From positions 1-33,458 of the forward strand of contig NZ_JAJATX010000030.1 in NCBI RefSeq assembly GCF_020866965.1: a DNA stretch of 33,458 bases, given 5' to 3'. This DNA comes from Microvirga roseola. Its GTDB lineage: Bacteria > Pseudomonadota > Alphaproteobacteria > Rhizobiales > Beijerinckiaceae. Of the stretch, positions 7,551 to 15,031 are shown piece after piece (position 1 is the stretch's first letter; every line of letters begins with the position of its first letter). The notes below the pieces were generated by a model. That model was not told the DNA's origin. It worked only from the letters and a program-made list of their open reading frames with translations, and searched no databases. The position numbers and the translations under genes were made by a program.

Positions 7551-7949
7551 ATGAGTGAAAAACCACGATGCCGCGTTCTCGTTGTTGAGGATGAAGCCAT
7601 GATTGCCATGCTTGTCGAGGACATGGTTCATGACTTCGGCAGTGAGGTTGTCGGGCCAGCCGCTAAGATGGCCGAGGCAATCAAACTTGCACAAACCGCC
7701 GAGCTTGATGCGGCAATCCTCGACATCAACGTGGATGGCTCAGTGATCTACCCTGTTGCAGATATCCTGAGCACCCGTGGCATCCCTGTCATTTTCGCAA
7801 CCGGATATGGATCGAAAGTTCTTCCAGGCCGGTTCTGTAACGCTCCTACACTTCCGAAGCCCTTCAGCTATCAATCCCTTTCAGACGCTCTTCGTGCAGT
7901 CCTTGCCAATCAGCCATGTCATACTGAAGCTCACACTGAAGCGGCATAA
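7551..7949 (+). CDS. Single-domain response regulator (first of two)
   Basis: A 132-residue stand-alone receiver domain with VLVVEDEAMIAM (acidic pocket), phospho-acceptor D58 in ILDINVDG, ATGYGSK for the switch Thr/Ser region, and the lysine of LPKPFS. It has no output domain, so it acts by protein-protein contact or as a phosphate sink. Together with the HWE kinase downstream this resembles the single-domain regulators of alphaproteobacterial general stress and light signalling. A GGGAGC box lies 5 bp before the ATG. About 90 bp separate it from the leader ORF of the kinase. It is a clear paralogue of the receiver at 9711, sharing VEDE.M.AM.VED, DIN/VNLDG and ATGYGSK/ASGYGSK. Confidence 0.88.
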   Translation: MSEKPRCRVLVVEDEAMIAMLVEDMVHDFGSEVVGPAAKMAEAIKLAQTAELDAAILDINVDGSVIYPVADILSTRGIPVIFATGYGSKVLPGRFCNAPTLPKPFSYQSLSDALRAVLANQPCHTEAHTEAA

Positions 7950-8039
7950 ACAGCCGGTAAGCACCTTGACATAGTGAGAAAACTTGAAAAATCGGCTGTG
8001 AGAAGCACTTTAGCGCATGCTGGTGCGAAGGGGCTGCAA

Positions 8040-8120
8040 ATGATTTGGGACGGTTCAGAGGGATTTGCCGCATTGCGTCATGGCTACGCCAGCGCATCGG
8101 TGCGTGTTCCAACTCCATGA
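8040..8120 (+). CDS. Possible 26-codon leader ORF coupled to the kinase
   Basis: An ATG at 8040 follows AAGGGG at a good distance (7 bp). The 26-residue frame begins MIWDGSEGFAALRH and ends with TGA at 8118-8120, overlapping the preferred kinase ATG in ATGA. The kinase itself has no Shine-Dalgarno, so this ORF could deliver ribosomes by translational coupling. The peptide has no recognised family. Confidence 0.35.
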   Translation: MIWDGSEGFAALRHGYASASVRVPTP

Positions 8121-9706
8121 CTAACAATTCAGTGGTAACTATGTTGTCCCTCAAGGCACCGGAGGTAGCGGATTTCGCTGCGTTTGCGGATCACTTGCCG
8201 CAACTTGCTTGGATGGCAACACCGGATGGGCACGCCTACTGGTATAACCAGCAATGGTATCGTTACACCGGGATGACACCTGAAGAGATGCTTGGGCAGG
8301 GCTGGAGGTCCGCCCTTGATCCCGCTGTGCTTCCGATTGTTGTGGAACTGTGGTTTGCAGCAGTCGCTTCGGGTGAACCCGCTGAATGGGCATTCCCAAT
8401 CAAAGGCGCGGACGGTGTTTTCCGGCCATTTCTCACGCGCGTTCAGCCCCAGAAGGATGAGCAGGGCCGCGTGATCCGGTGGTGTGGAACCAACACGGAA
8501 ATATCCGAGCAGCAGCGGATTGCTGAGGTTCTTACGCAAGAAAAGCTGCATCTTGAGACTTTGAATCAAACCATGGCGCTGGTCTCTGCGGAGCTTAGCC
8601 TTGAAAGGCTGGTGCAGATCGTCACCGATGCGGGCGTGCGCCTCACGGGAGCCCAGTTTGGCGCATTCTTCTATAACACCACCGACAATCGCGGTGACAC
8701 GCTTACGCTCTATACGATCTCGGGTGTGCCAAAGGAGAACTTTTCCAAGTTCCCAAACCCTCGAGCGACCCATGTGTTTTCACCGACATTCAACGGCGAA
8801 GGTCCGGTTCGATCTGACGATATTCTCGTAGACCCGAGGTATGGGCGCAATGCGCCTTACAATGGAATGCCTAAGGGCCACCTCCCGGTAAGGAGCTACT
8901 TGGCCGTTCCGGTGAAGTCCCGCTCGGGAGAGGTGATGGGCGGGCTGTTCTTCGGCCATCCCGAGCCCAGCAGATTCACTGCACGTCACGAGGAGTTGCT
9001 GGTTGGTGTCGCAGCGCAAGCTGCCATTGGAATTGATAACGCTCGCCTTTATGATGCAGCCCAACGGGAGATCAGGGAGCGGCGAGAAGCAGAGAAGCAC
9101 CGCGAACTGCTCATCAATGAATTGAACCACAGGGTGAAAAACACCCTTGCGACGGTTCAATCCATCGCAGCACAGACTCTCCGAACGAGCGCACTTGAAG
9201 CAGACGTTCGCCAAAGAATTGATGCGCGGCTGATTGCTCTATCGAACGCTCACAATCTTCTCACGGAGCACAACTGGCAAGGAACCACCCTCGATCTGGT
9301 GGTGGAGATGGCGCTGCGCGCGCACCGCTGTGACCGGGAGGAACGGTTTGAGGTCAGCGGCCCAGAGGTTCACCTGTCCCCTAAGACCGCTTTGGCCATT
9401 GCGATGGCGCTTCATGAACTCGCCACCAATGCGATCAAGTACGGTGCCCTGTTGAATGAGCGCGGAAAGGTGAGCCTTCATTGGCAGGTCGAACAAGGAG
9501 ATGGGGAGCAAAAACTTCATATGGTCTGGTCTGAGCAAGGAGGGCCAAAAGTCACGCCGCCCAGCCGCAAGGGCTTTGGCACCCGGCTCATTGAGCGAGG
9601 ATTGGCAGCAGAACTCGGCGGCTCTGTCCAGATATCCTACCCAGAAAGCGGTGTGGTGTGCATCATTGATACGCCATTCCCGACAACCGCTTCCCGAGAG
9701 TTTTGA
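8117..9706 (+). CDS. HWE-family sensor histidine kinase (PAS-GAF-HWE)
   Basis: A 529-residue soluble kinase with no membrane segments. The order is a PAS domain at about residues 20-135 (LPQLAWMATPDGHAYWYNQQW...YRYTGMTPEE, split here), a GAF domain at about 165-325 (RSYLAVPVKSRSGEVMGGLF), then the HWE dimerisation box with phospho-acceptor H338 in ELNHRVKNTLATVQSIAAQT. The HATPase region follows with ELATNAIKYGAL (N box) and GFGTRLIERG. The family lacks a classical F box and usually signals to single-domain receivers, and one lies on each side. The frame is open from a TTG at 8045; ATG 8117 overlaps the stop of a small upstream ORF, and ATG 8141 is a further option. The receiver gene starts 4 bp after the stop, so the kinase and receiver are co-transcribed. 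Confidence 0.9.
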   Translation: MTNNSVVTMLSLKAPEVADFAAFADHLPQLAWMATPDGHAYWYNQQWYRYTGMTPEEMLGQGWRSALDPAVLPIVVELWFAAVASGEPAEWAFPIKGADGVFRPFLTRVQPQKDEQGRVIRWCGTNTEISEQQRIAEVLTQEKLHLETLNQTMALVSAELSLERLVQIVTDAGVRLTGAQFGAFFYNTTDNRGDTLTLYTISGVPKENFSKFPNPRATHVFSPTFNGEGPVRSDDILVDPRYGRNAPYNGMPKGHLPVRSYLAVPVKSRSGEVMGGLFFGHPEPSRFTARHEELLVGVAAQAAIGIDNARLYDAAQREIRERREAEKHRELLINELNHRVKNTLATVQSIAAQTLRTSALEADVRQRIDARLIALSNAHNLLTEHNWQGTTLDLVVEMALRAHRCDREERFEVSGPEVHLSPKTALAIAMALHELATNAIKYGALLNERGKVSLHWQVEQGDGEQKLHMVWSEQGGPKVTPPSRKGFGTRLIERGLAAELGGSVQISYPESGVVCIIDTPFPTTASREF

Positions 9707-9710
9707 GAAG

Positions 9711-10073
9711 ATGGGTCAGAGTACAAGGCCCAGACGGGCGCTCATCGTGGAAGATGAAGTTATGGTCGCGATGTACGTCGAAGACCTCTTGGTTGAACTT
9801 GGCTTCGACGTTGCTGGGATGGCGACAAGCTTGGATCAGGCGCTACCGCTGGCACTGGAAGGTGATTTCGACTTCGCCGTTCTCGATGTGAATCTGGATG
9901 GGCGACTAAGCTTTCCTGTTGCTGACGTGCTGCGGCAGCGTGGAATCCCATTTTTGTTCGCGAGTGGCTACGGTTCAAAAGTGTTCATCGAAGGCTATCA
10001 CGATGCTGTTCGTATCCAGAAGCCGTTCTTGGGTCAGGACTTGGCCCAAGCCATTTCGAAGATCGTTCACTAA
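9711..10073 (+). CDS. Single-domain response regulator (second of two)
   Basis: A 120-residue receiver domain with no output domain: ALIVEDEVMVAM, phospho-acceptor D59 in VLDVNLDG, FASGYGSK, and IQKPF with the conserved lysine. It starts 4 bp after the kinase stop, so it is the operon partner and likely a direct phosphorylation target of that kinase. It is a paralogue of the receiver at 7551 on the other side of the kinase. Two targets for one kinase suggest a branch or a phosphate sink; which one carries the output cannot be told from sequence. Confidence 0.88.
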   Translation: MGQSTRPRRALIVEDEVMVAMYVEDLLVELGFDVAGMATSLDQALPLALEGDFDFAVLDVNLDGRLSFPVADVLRQRGIPFLFASGYGSKVFIEGYHDAVRIQKPFLGQDLAQAISKIVH

Positions 10074-10216
10074 CACGAGAACGTACAGGGCGCTTTCTGG
10101 ATCGGCTGCATGCTTTGAAAGGGTCAGGCGACCGGAAATGTAGTGCCTGCCAACGCTTGAGGTCCAAAACACGAAACTGGCGTCCTGCTGCCTTTTTTGG
10201 TGTTTTGCATACAGTT

Positions 10217-10223
10217 GAGGTTC
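10217..10223 (+). repeat. Right copy of the 7-bp direct repeat GAGGTTC
   Basis: Matches 7451-7457 and marks the right border of the inserted islet inside the LuxR-type HTH. Confidence 0.6.
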
Positions 10224-10750
10224 TTCAGGTGGAAGACGACCGTGGTCTGGGCGACTTCGAGCTCCTCCGCAATCTGGTCGAGGCGCGTGCCGTCGATCAG
10301 CAAGAGCGCCACCCGGGTCTCGGACGGGGTCAGATTGTAGAGCCGGACGAGCGCATCGCCGGACACGCGGGTCCGCTGCTGCGTATCGTTGATAAGGAGC
10401 ACGACGGCTTCCGGCCGCTCATCCGCCGAGAAGCGCTGGCCCGGGATGAGCACGAGGTAGGGACGCCCGCCCGAGATGCGGGGGAAGGAGACGATCTCGT
10501 CCAGCGTCTCCTCCTCGAAAGCCCGCTCGATGGCTTCATAGAGCTTGGCGTTCTGCTTCGGCACGGAGCCCTTGAGCACTCCCTGCGAAACGACGAGGCC
10601 GTCGTTCTCGCCCAGGATGCGCTCCGCCTCCTTGTTCATCAGACGGACATTGCCATCCTCGCCGACGATAACGACACCGACCATGAAGCGGTCGAAGGTG
10701 AAAGTGGCCTTGTAGAGCGCGTCGACAGCACGCCCGTGGGAGGATTTCAA

Positions 10751-10790
10751 CACATCCTGCCATGCCTCCTCACATCCTGCCATGCCTCCT
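10751..10790 (-). repeat. 20-bp perfect tandem duplication
   Basis: The unit CACATCCTGCCATGCCTCCT occurs twice, at 10751-10770 and 10771-10790. Removing one copy restores EEAWQDVLKSSHGRAV in one frame, so it is a recent frame-disrupting duplication inside the regulator gene. Confidence 0.9.
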
Positions 10791-11211
10791 CGGCGCGGTG
10801 GATGGCGCCGGTCTGGACGCGGGCGACCTGATCGAGACGGCCTGCGATGGTGGCCAGCAGGATCTCGTAGTCGATGGGCTTCACCAGGTAGTCGTCCGCG
10901 CCGGCCTGCTCGTCGACGAGCACGTCGTTCCGGTCGGCCAGGGCGGTCAGGAAGATCAGCGGGACATCCGCCATGTTCTCTTTCTGCCGCATGGCCTTGA
11001 CCACGTCGTAGCCCCCGAGGCCCGGCATGGTGATGTCGCACAGGACCAGATCGGGCCGCTGCCGCTCCAGGAGCGCAATGGCCTCGCCCCCGTTGGAGCC
11101 TGAAGGACGTTGTACCCCGAGGCAGTCAGCTCCTCTGCGAGGTCGCTCCTCAGGTCTTCCTCGTCCTCGACGCACAGGATTGTCTTAAGATTGTTCATTG
11201 TCCTGGATCAC

Positions 11212-13185
11212 TCATGCAGCTTGAATTTTCGACACCTCGTCCGCCGGGATTCCGATGCCCCAGTCGCGGATCGAGCAGAAGACTCGGGCGCCCTCCATCC
11301 ATATCTTGATCTCGGCCACCGGAGTGTCGCCCGAGTACTTGATGGCATTCGACAGCAGGTTGATGACGACCTGCTCGATCAGCATGCTGTCGCAATACAC
11401 CTGCACGGGAGTGTCCGGAACATCGAAGCGGATATCGGCATGAGGGCTGATTTCCCGCTGCCTGTCGCAGATATCGAGGACGAGCCCGGCAAGGTTGTTG
11501 GATGCGGGATTGAGCTCGATCCTGCCCGCATCGAGCTTGGCGGCGTTCAGCACGCTCTCCACCAGGCGGGTCAAGCGGTTGGTGGCGCTTCTGATCTTCT
11601 GGACCCTTGAGACGAGTTCGTCCTGCGTGAGTTCGGCGCCCCTTCGCAGAATTCGCTGGGCGCTCGAGTCGAGGATCGCCAGCGGCGTGCGGAACTGGTG
11701 GGACACCATGGAGACGAAGCTGCGTTAGGCGCTGGTCGTCTCGCGCTCGCGGTCCAGGGCAGACTGGAGCGCTTGCGCAGCATGCTTGTAGACGGAAATG
11801 TCGGTCAGCCGCACGAAGATCGTCGCCCCGTCGGCCTTGGTCACCGAGAGCCTAGCCCAGACGTTCCTTTTGAGCATGAGATCGATCTCGATCTCCTCGA
11901 AGGGCGGCCCGGCATCCAGGAACCGACGGTCGGCTCCCTCGCACATGGCGAAGCAGCGCAGGAAGGTGGACAGCGTCAGCTCCTCCTTGCACCAGAAGGT
12001 CACGGGCTCCGCCGCCCAGATCTGCTCGTTCGCGAGAAGGAGCTTTCCCGTCCAGTCGAAGGCGGCAAATCCGTCCGGCGCGGTCTCGATGGCGGCGATC
12101 AGCCGGCGTTCCGCTTGCCTCAGGGCTGCCGTGCGCTGAAGGACCTTGATTTCCAGGTCCGAGTTCTGCCGCTCGGCCTGCTTGCGGGCGAGCCACTGCT
12201 CCGTGACGTCGCGCAGGAACGCGATTCCAAGCTTGCGCTCCGCCATGCTGAGCGGCAGGCAGTTGACTTCCAGGCAGCGCTCATGGCCCGACGGCAGAAT
12301 GGCCTCATGCTCGAAGACCGAGTTGGTCCCCTGAATGGCCTGCCGCAGGGACTGCATGATCTCCGGTCTGCTGAAGAGATTGTCGAGAATTGGCATGGGC
12401 TGCCCGACCGCCTGCTGCGGCCGGATCCCGAGGATTCCCTCCATGCCGGGATTCCAGAGCAGGCAGCAGAGATTGCCGTCGAAGATGACGATGCCCTAAT
12501 TGCTGATGTTGTTGATGACGGGGTCGGAAAGCTCCTGCTCCTGGCGCAGCAGGCGCTTCGCCTGCGTGGCTTCCTGCAAGCCCCTGAAGAGGCGGAGCAG
12601 GACGAAGCCCGCGCTGATCACGATGCCCGTCGTGAATGCTAGGCCCTCGAACACGACGCGCAGATAGCGGGAGCGCCGCGTAGCCGCATCCTCGCGGCTG
12701 AACACGAGCATCCTGTTGGCCGCGCCCCTGAGTTGGAACGCAAGATCCCGCATCTGCCCCTGCAGCAGCTTCGCGCTCAAAGGCTCCACATGGCCGTTGA
12801 AAAGGGGCTCGGCCAGGGAGAGCTGCAGATAAGCCTGCTTCGAAGGCCCCGAAAGCCCGAGTTTATCCACGACCTCTCCCTGAGGGCCCTGCAGCAGAAC
12901 ATTCAACCGGCTGATGAGAATGGTCATCCGGAAGCTTGGTGCCTGCTCCGGAACCGCAATGACTTCTCCCGCCGCGTGGCGGGCCAGGCTTTCGGCCAGA
13001 AGAGCGGCTTCGTACTGAGCCTGGGTAATCTGCCAGATGTCCGCGGAGGGATGCTGAATGCGAAGCTCACGGTCCACCTCGAACAGCCGCATCACCGTAA
13101 AGCCCAGGCACGCGACCAGGGCCGCCACCCAGAGGAGCGTGATCAGGATCGTCCGGTCATTTTGTCAACCGAGCTTCGTCTTCAT
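11212..13185 (-). pseudogene. Membrane sensor histidine kinase, broken by three in-frame stops and C-terminal loss
   Basis: One continuous minus-strand frame from the ATG at 13185 to the stop at 11212. It is interrupted by TGA (13165-13167, codon 7), TAG (12496-12498) and TAA (11725-11727). The reconstructed order is: first transmembrane helix (TILITLLWVAALVACLGF), an extracytoplasmic sensor region of about 150 residues, a second helix (LAFTTGIVISAGFVLLRLF), two PAS-like segments joined by a coiled coil, HisKA with H496 in SHQFRTPLAIL, and the N box (NLLSNAIKYS) and G1 (DWGIGIP) of the ATPase domain. The protein ends soon after at EVSKIQAA, so the lid and G2 box (GTGxGL) are missing. The ATG overlaps the upstream gene's stop (ATGA). 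It cannot yield an active kinase. Confidence 0.85.
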
Positions 13186-13686
13186 TCGATCGTCAGCCGC
13201 CGCAATCGCCATACCCAGCGGGCATCATACTTCAGGTCCTGCAGGATGCTGTGAGCGTCACGCGGGTAGGCGATCCAAAGGGGCCCCTTGTCGCGCGGCG
13301 TCAGCAATTGCCCGTCGATACGCATGGCCAGGATGGGCTCGTAGCGCAGGTCATCGAGAGGAATGGAAATTTCGTAGTCGTTCAGCGCAACGGCCTTCAT
13401 GACTCGCCCACGCGCGCCCACGCGCTCCAGGACGACCCGCAGCGGCACCCCTTCGAACGTCTGTGGTGTCTCCGAAACTTGAGATCTCGTCACAATGGAA
13501 GCCGTCCCCAAAGCCTCGAGCATCTCCCGGTCGAAGCGGGCCTCCCCCGGCGCGTTCGTCTGCTCGATATTGCCTGCAATCGTCAGGATGACGGGGCCGC
13601 CCGGAGGAGGAAGCGGTTCGGCCGCGCTCGCCCCGCCTCCCAGCATCGGGAGGCATCATCGACAGGAGCAGCACAATGCGGCGCAT
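13182..13686 (-). pseudogene. Small secreted molybdopterin-domain oxidoreductase-like protein, frameshifted
   Basis: The ATG at 13686 begins a signal peptide (MRRIVLLLSMMPP), but the frame leaves the gene there. MLGGGASAAEPLPPPGG and the mature domain continue in a different frame after one extra base near 13647. The mature part (LTIAGNIEQTN, TFEGVPLRVVLERVG, NDYEISIPLDDL, WIAYPRDAHSIL, WVWRLRRLTIE) resembles the short periplasmic oxidoreductase molybdopterin-binding proteins often found next to sensor kinases in rhizobia. The cofactor cysteine of real sulfite-oxidase-like enzymes is not visible, so it may be a binding or sensing protein. Its TGA overlaps the kinase ATG, suggesting it once fed a signal to that kinase. 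Confidence 0.65.
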
Positions 13687-13707
13687 GAACGGTCACTTTG
13701 ATGTTAG

Positions 13708-13713
13708 ATTATA
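13708..13713 (-). promoter_or_regulatory. TATAAT -10 element upstream of the decayed operon
   Basis: A perfect TATAAT on the minus strand, 22 bp before the ATG at 13686, in an AT-rich patch. No good -35 hexamer is visible at 17 bp, so the promoter call is weak. Confidence 0.35.
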
Positions 13714-14106
13714 ATAGATCAAACATGTTCTGAATGAAATTATGTCGAAAATCCAGCCGGAACTCCTCAATCCCTTGCACATCCCCTTAGCCGGCGCAGG
13801 AGAGCTGCCCGAAGCAGAGCATCCCTTTAGGGACGCGTCCAGCATCTCCCTGGGATGGAGCGCAGTATTCGGACATCGGGCAGCGGACGAACTCCGGGTT
13901 TTCCACTCGGCGGCGGCATCCCTGACGCTGCAGAAGCAACGGATTTCGATGCACTTTTTCTTTCATAAGCTTTCTTCATGTGCGGTTCAGCACTGCAGTG
14001 GAAAGGATAGCCACTAAGAAGTTTTACAAGCTTAGCCTTGAAGCCTATATTCCGCTCCGAAGCGGAGCCATGGTCCACCTGCAAAATTGCACATGAGGAG
14101 CTTGAG
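13714..14106. other. Non-coding stretch upstream of the BA14K-like gene
   Basis: No recognisable gene. A 91-codon plus-strand frame (13742-14017) is open but has no Shine-Dalgarno and no family resemblance. Near the end, GCTCCG-AAG-CGGAGC (14054-14068) forms a short hairpin in what should be the leader of the gene at 14107. Confidence 0.45.
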
Positions 14107-14520
14107 ATGCGCAAATTCATTGGAGCCCTGCTCTCTGCGGCCACTTTGACTGCAGCCATGCCGGCAGGCGCGGAGCCCTTCCAGGGCCGCCCTCTGCCAG
14201 ACGTTCAGAAGGTTTATCCCAACGAGAGCTACTCTCAGTACTACTATCGCCGGGGCTATCGGCCCTACCGTTATCACCCGCGCCCCTATTACTACCGCCG
14301 GGACAGCGGTGCGGCCGTGGCCGCCGGGGTCGCCGGACTTGCGGCCGGTGCGCTGATCGCGGGCGCCATCGCCAACCAGGCGCAGGCGGCACCTCCGCCG
14401 CCTCCTGGAACGGTGAGCCCGTCCGTCGCCGCCTACTGCGCGCGCAAGTACCGCTCCTACGATCCGGTGACGGGCACCTATCTCGCCTATAACGGCGTGC
14501 GCTACGTCTGCACCCCTTGA
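14107..14520 (+). CDS. BA14K-like exported protein
   Basis: A 137-residue protein. The signal peptide MRKFIGALLSAATLTAAMPAGA is cleaved around residue 22. A tyrosine/arginine-rich region (YYYRRGYRPYRYHPRPYYY) follows, then a glycine/alanine membrane-like segment (about 67-88). The C-terminal BA14K-type motif is SVAAYCARKYRSYDPVTGTY, then YNGVRYVC. BA14K is a Brucella immunoreactive, lectin-like envelope protein; free-living Hyphomicrobiales carry many relatives of unknown role. GAGGAG at 14095-14100 fixes the start. A strong terminator follows. Confidence 0.8.
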   Translation: MRKFIGALLSAATLTAAMPAGAEPFQGRPLPDVQKVYPNESYSQYYYRRGYRPYRYHPRPYYYRRDSGAAVAAGVAGLAAGALIAGAIANQAQAAPPPPPGTVSPSVAAYCARKYRSYDPVTGTYLAYNGVRYVCTP

Positions 14521-14550
14521 GCCTGACGCTGCTCTCAGCAGACCAGGGAA

Positions 14551-14578
14551 CCCGCCGCAGCACCTGCGGCGGGTTTTT
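14551..14578 (+). terminator. Rho-independent terminator
   Basis: Perfect 10-bp stem CCCGCCGCAG (14551-14560) / CTGCGGCGGG (14564-14573), CAC loop, T5. Confidence 0.92.
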
Positions 14579-14668
14579 CATTGGCGAGAAAACCTCGCGA
14601 GAGACTTTACGGGCCGTCCTGTTGCCTTAGCTAGCAGAATAGGTTCAATCCTCGCATCCGAACTCACA

Positions 14669-14716
14669 GGGGTGAAATCCCCAGACGCGCAGGCCTGAAG
14701 GCCGAAATTCGTTCGG
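14669..14716 (+). promoter_or_regulatory. Hairpin-rich leader of the gene at 14741
   Basis: Three closely spaced hairpins: GGGG-TGAAAT-CCCC (14669-14682), GGCC-TGAA-GGCC (14692-14703), and CCGAA-ATTCG-TTCGG (14702-14716). The last two share CC and are mutually exclusive. The region lies 25-70 bp before a start codon. No known riboswitch class is matched. Confidence 0.35.
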
Positions 14717-14740
14717 TGCCCGCCAACCAAAGGGAATCCC

Positions 14741-15016
14741 ATGTCTCAGTCCCCCGACAGCGCCGGAATGGTCGTTCCCCCGAACGAGGCAGCCCTCGTC
14801 ACGAGCGGCGGCATGAGCGACCTGGAACTGGTCCTGCCCGATCTGGGCGACCGCGACCTGCCTGAGATCGCGATCTTCCTTGTTGCCTGCGCCATGCGCT
14901 TTCACAGCGATCCGGACTTCGTTCAGGAGCAGCTGGAATGGCTCGTCAGGATGCATGACGCGGAGGTCGACGAAGGCATGCGCCCGGATCAGCTGAACTC
15001 GGCCAACGACGACTAG
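14741..15016 (+). CDS. Small acidic protein of unknown function
   Basis: A 91-residue cytoplasmic, acidic protein with no signal peptide or membrane segment. The first 25 residues look flexible; the rest (LPEIAIFLVACAMRFHSDPDF, split: LPEIAIFLVACAMRF and VQEQLEWLVRMHDAE) should form amphipathic helices. AAGGGA precedes the ATG at a proper distance. I do not recognise the family. It has no operon partner: the next gene is convergent 15 bp away. The hairpin-rich leader just upstream suggests post-transcriptional control. Confidence 0.6.
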   Translation: MSQSPDSAGMVVPPNEAALVTSGGMSDLELVLPDLGDRDLPEIAIFLVACAMRFHSDPDFVQEQLEWLVRMHDAEVDEGMRPDQLNSANDD

Positions 15017-15031
15017 ACCCGGGCCGCCCTC

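Larger units (their letters stand above)
7458..10216 (+). mobile_element. 2.76-kb inserted signalling islet (receiver - HWE kinase - receiver)
   Basis: The limits are set by the rejoining of a LuxR-type HTH across GAGGTTC. The content is three complete signalling genes on the plus strand, opposite to the interrupted gene, with visibly lower GC and more A/T-ending codons than the flanks. No transposase, integrase or clear terminal inverted repeats are present, so the mechanism of entry is unknown. 'Mobile element' is used in the sense of horizontally acquired insert. Confidence 0.6.
10217..11198 (-). pseudogene. REC-PAS-LuxR response regulator, broken (frameshift, 20-bp duplication, HTH cut)
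   Basis: The start MNNLKTILCVEDEEDLRSD at 11198 opens a receiver domain. The frame is lost near 11100, where one base is missing (NGGEAIALLERQRPDLV continues in another frame, with phospho-acceptor D in LVLCDITMPG and K in DDYLVKPID). A 20-bp tandem duplication at 10751-10790 shifts the frame again after AIHRAEEAWQDV. A PAS-like domain follows (FMVGVVIVGEDGNVRLMNKEA) and then a LuxR-type HTH (LTPSETRVALLLIDG, IAEELEVAQTTVVFHLKNL), which breaks off at the insert border. The true C-terminus lies at 7337-7456. It starts 14 bp after the stop of the kinase pseudogene, so the two formed an operon. Confidence 0.85.

Noticed and set aside
11212..13185. Stop-codon recoding or readthrough in the kinase gene
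   Set aside because: Three different stops (TGA, TAG, TAA) occur, with neighbouring frameshifts, a duplication and a truncated ATPase domain, and no other gene in the window shows internal stops. Decay explains all of this more simply.
13742..14017. 91-codon plus-strand frame beside the decayed operon
   Set aside because: No ribosome binding site, no recognisable family and mixed composition; an overlapping minus-strand frame is equally open.
14669..14716. FMN riboswitch
   Set aside because: GGGTGAAAT-CCC resembles one FMN-riboswitch segment, but the other conserved segments are missing and the downstream gene is not a riboflavin gene.
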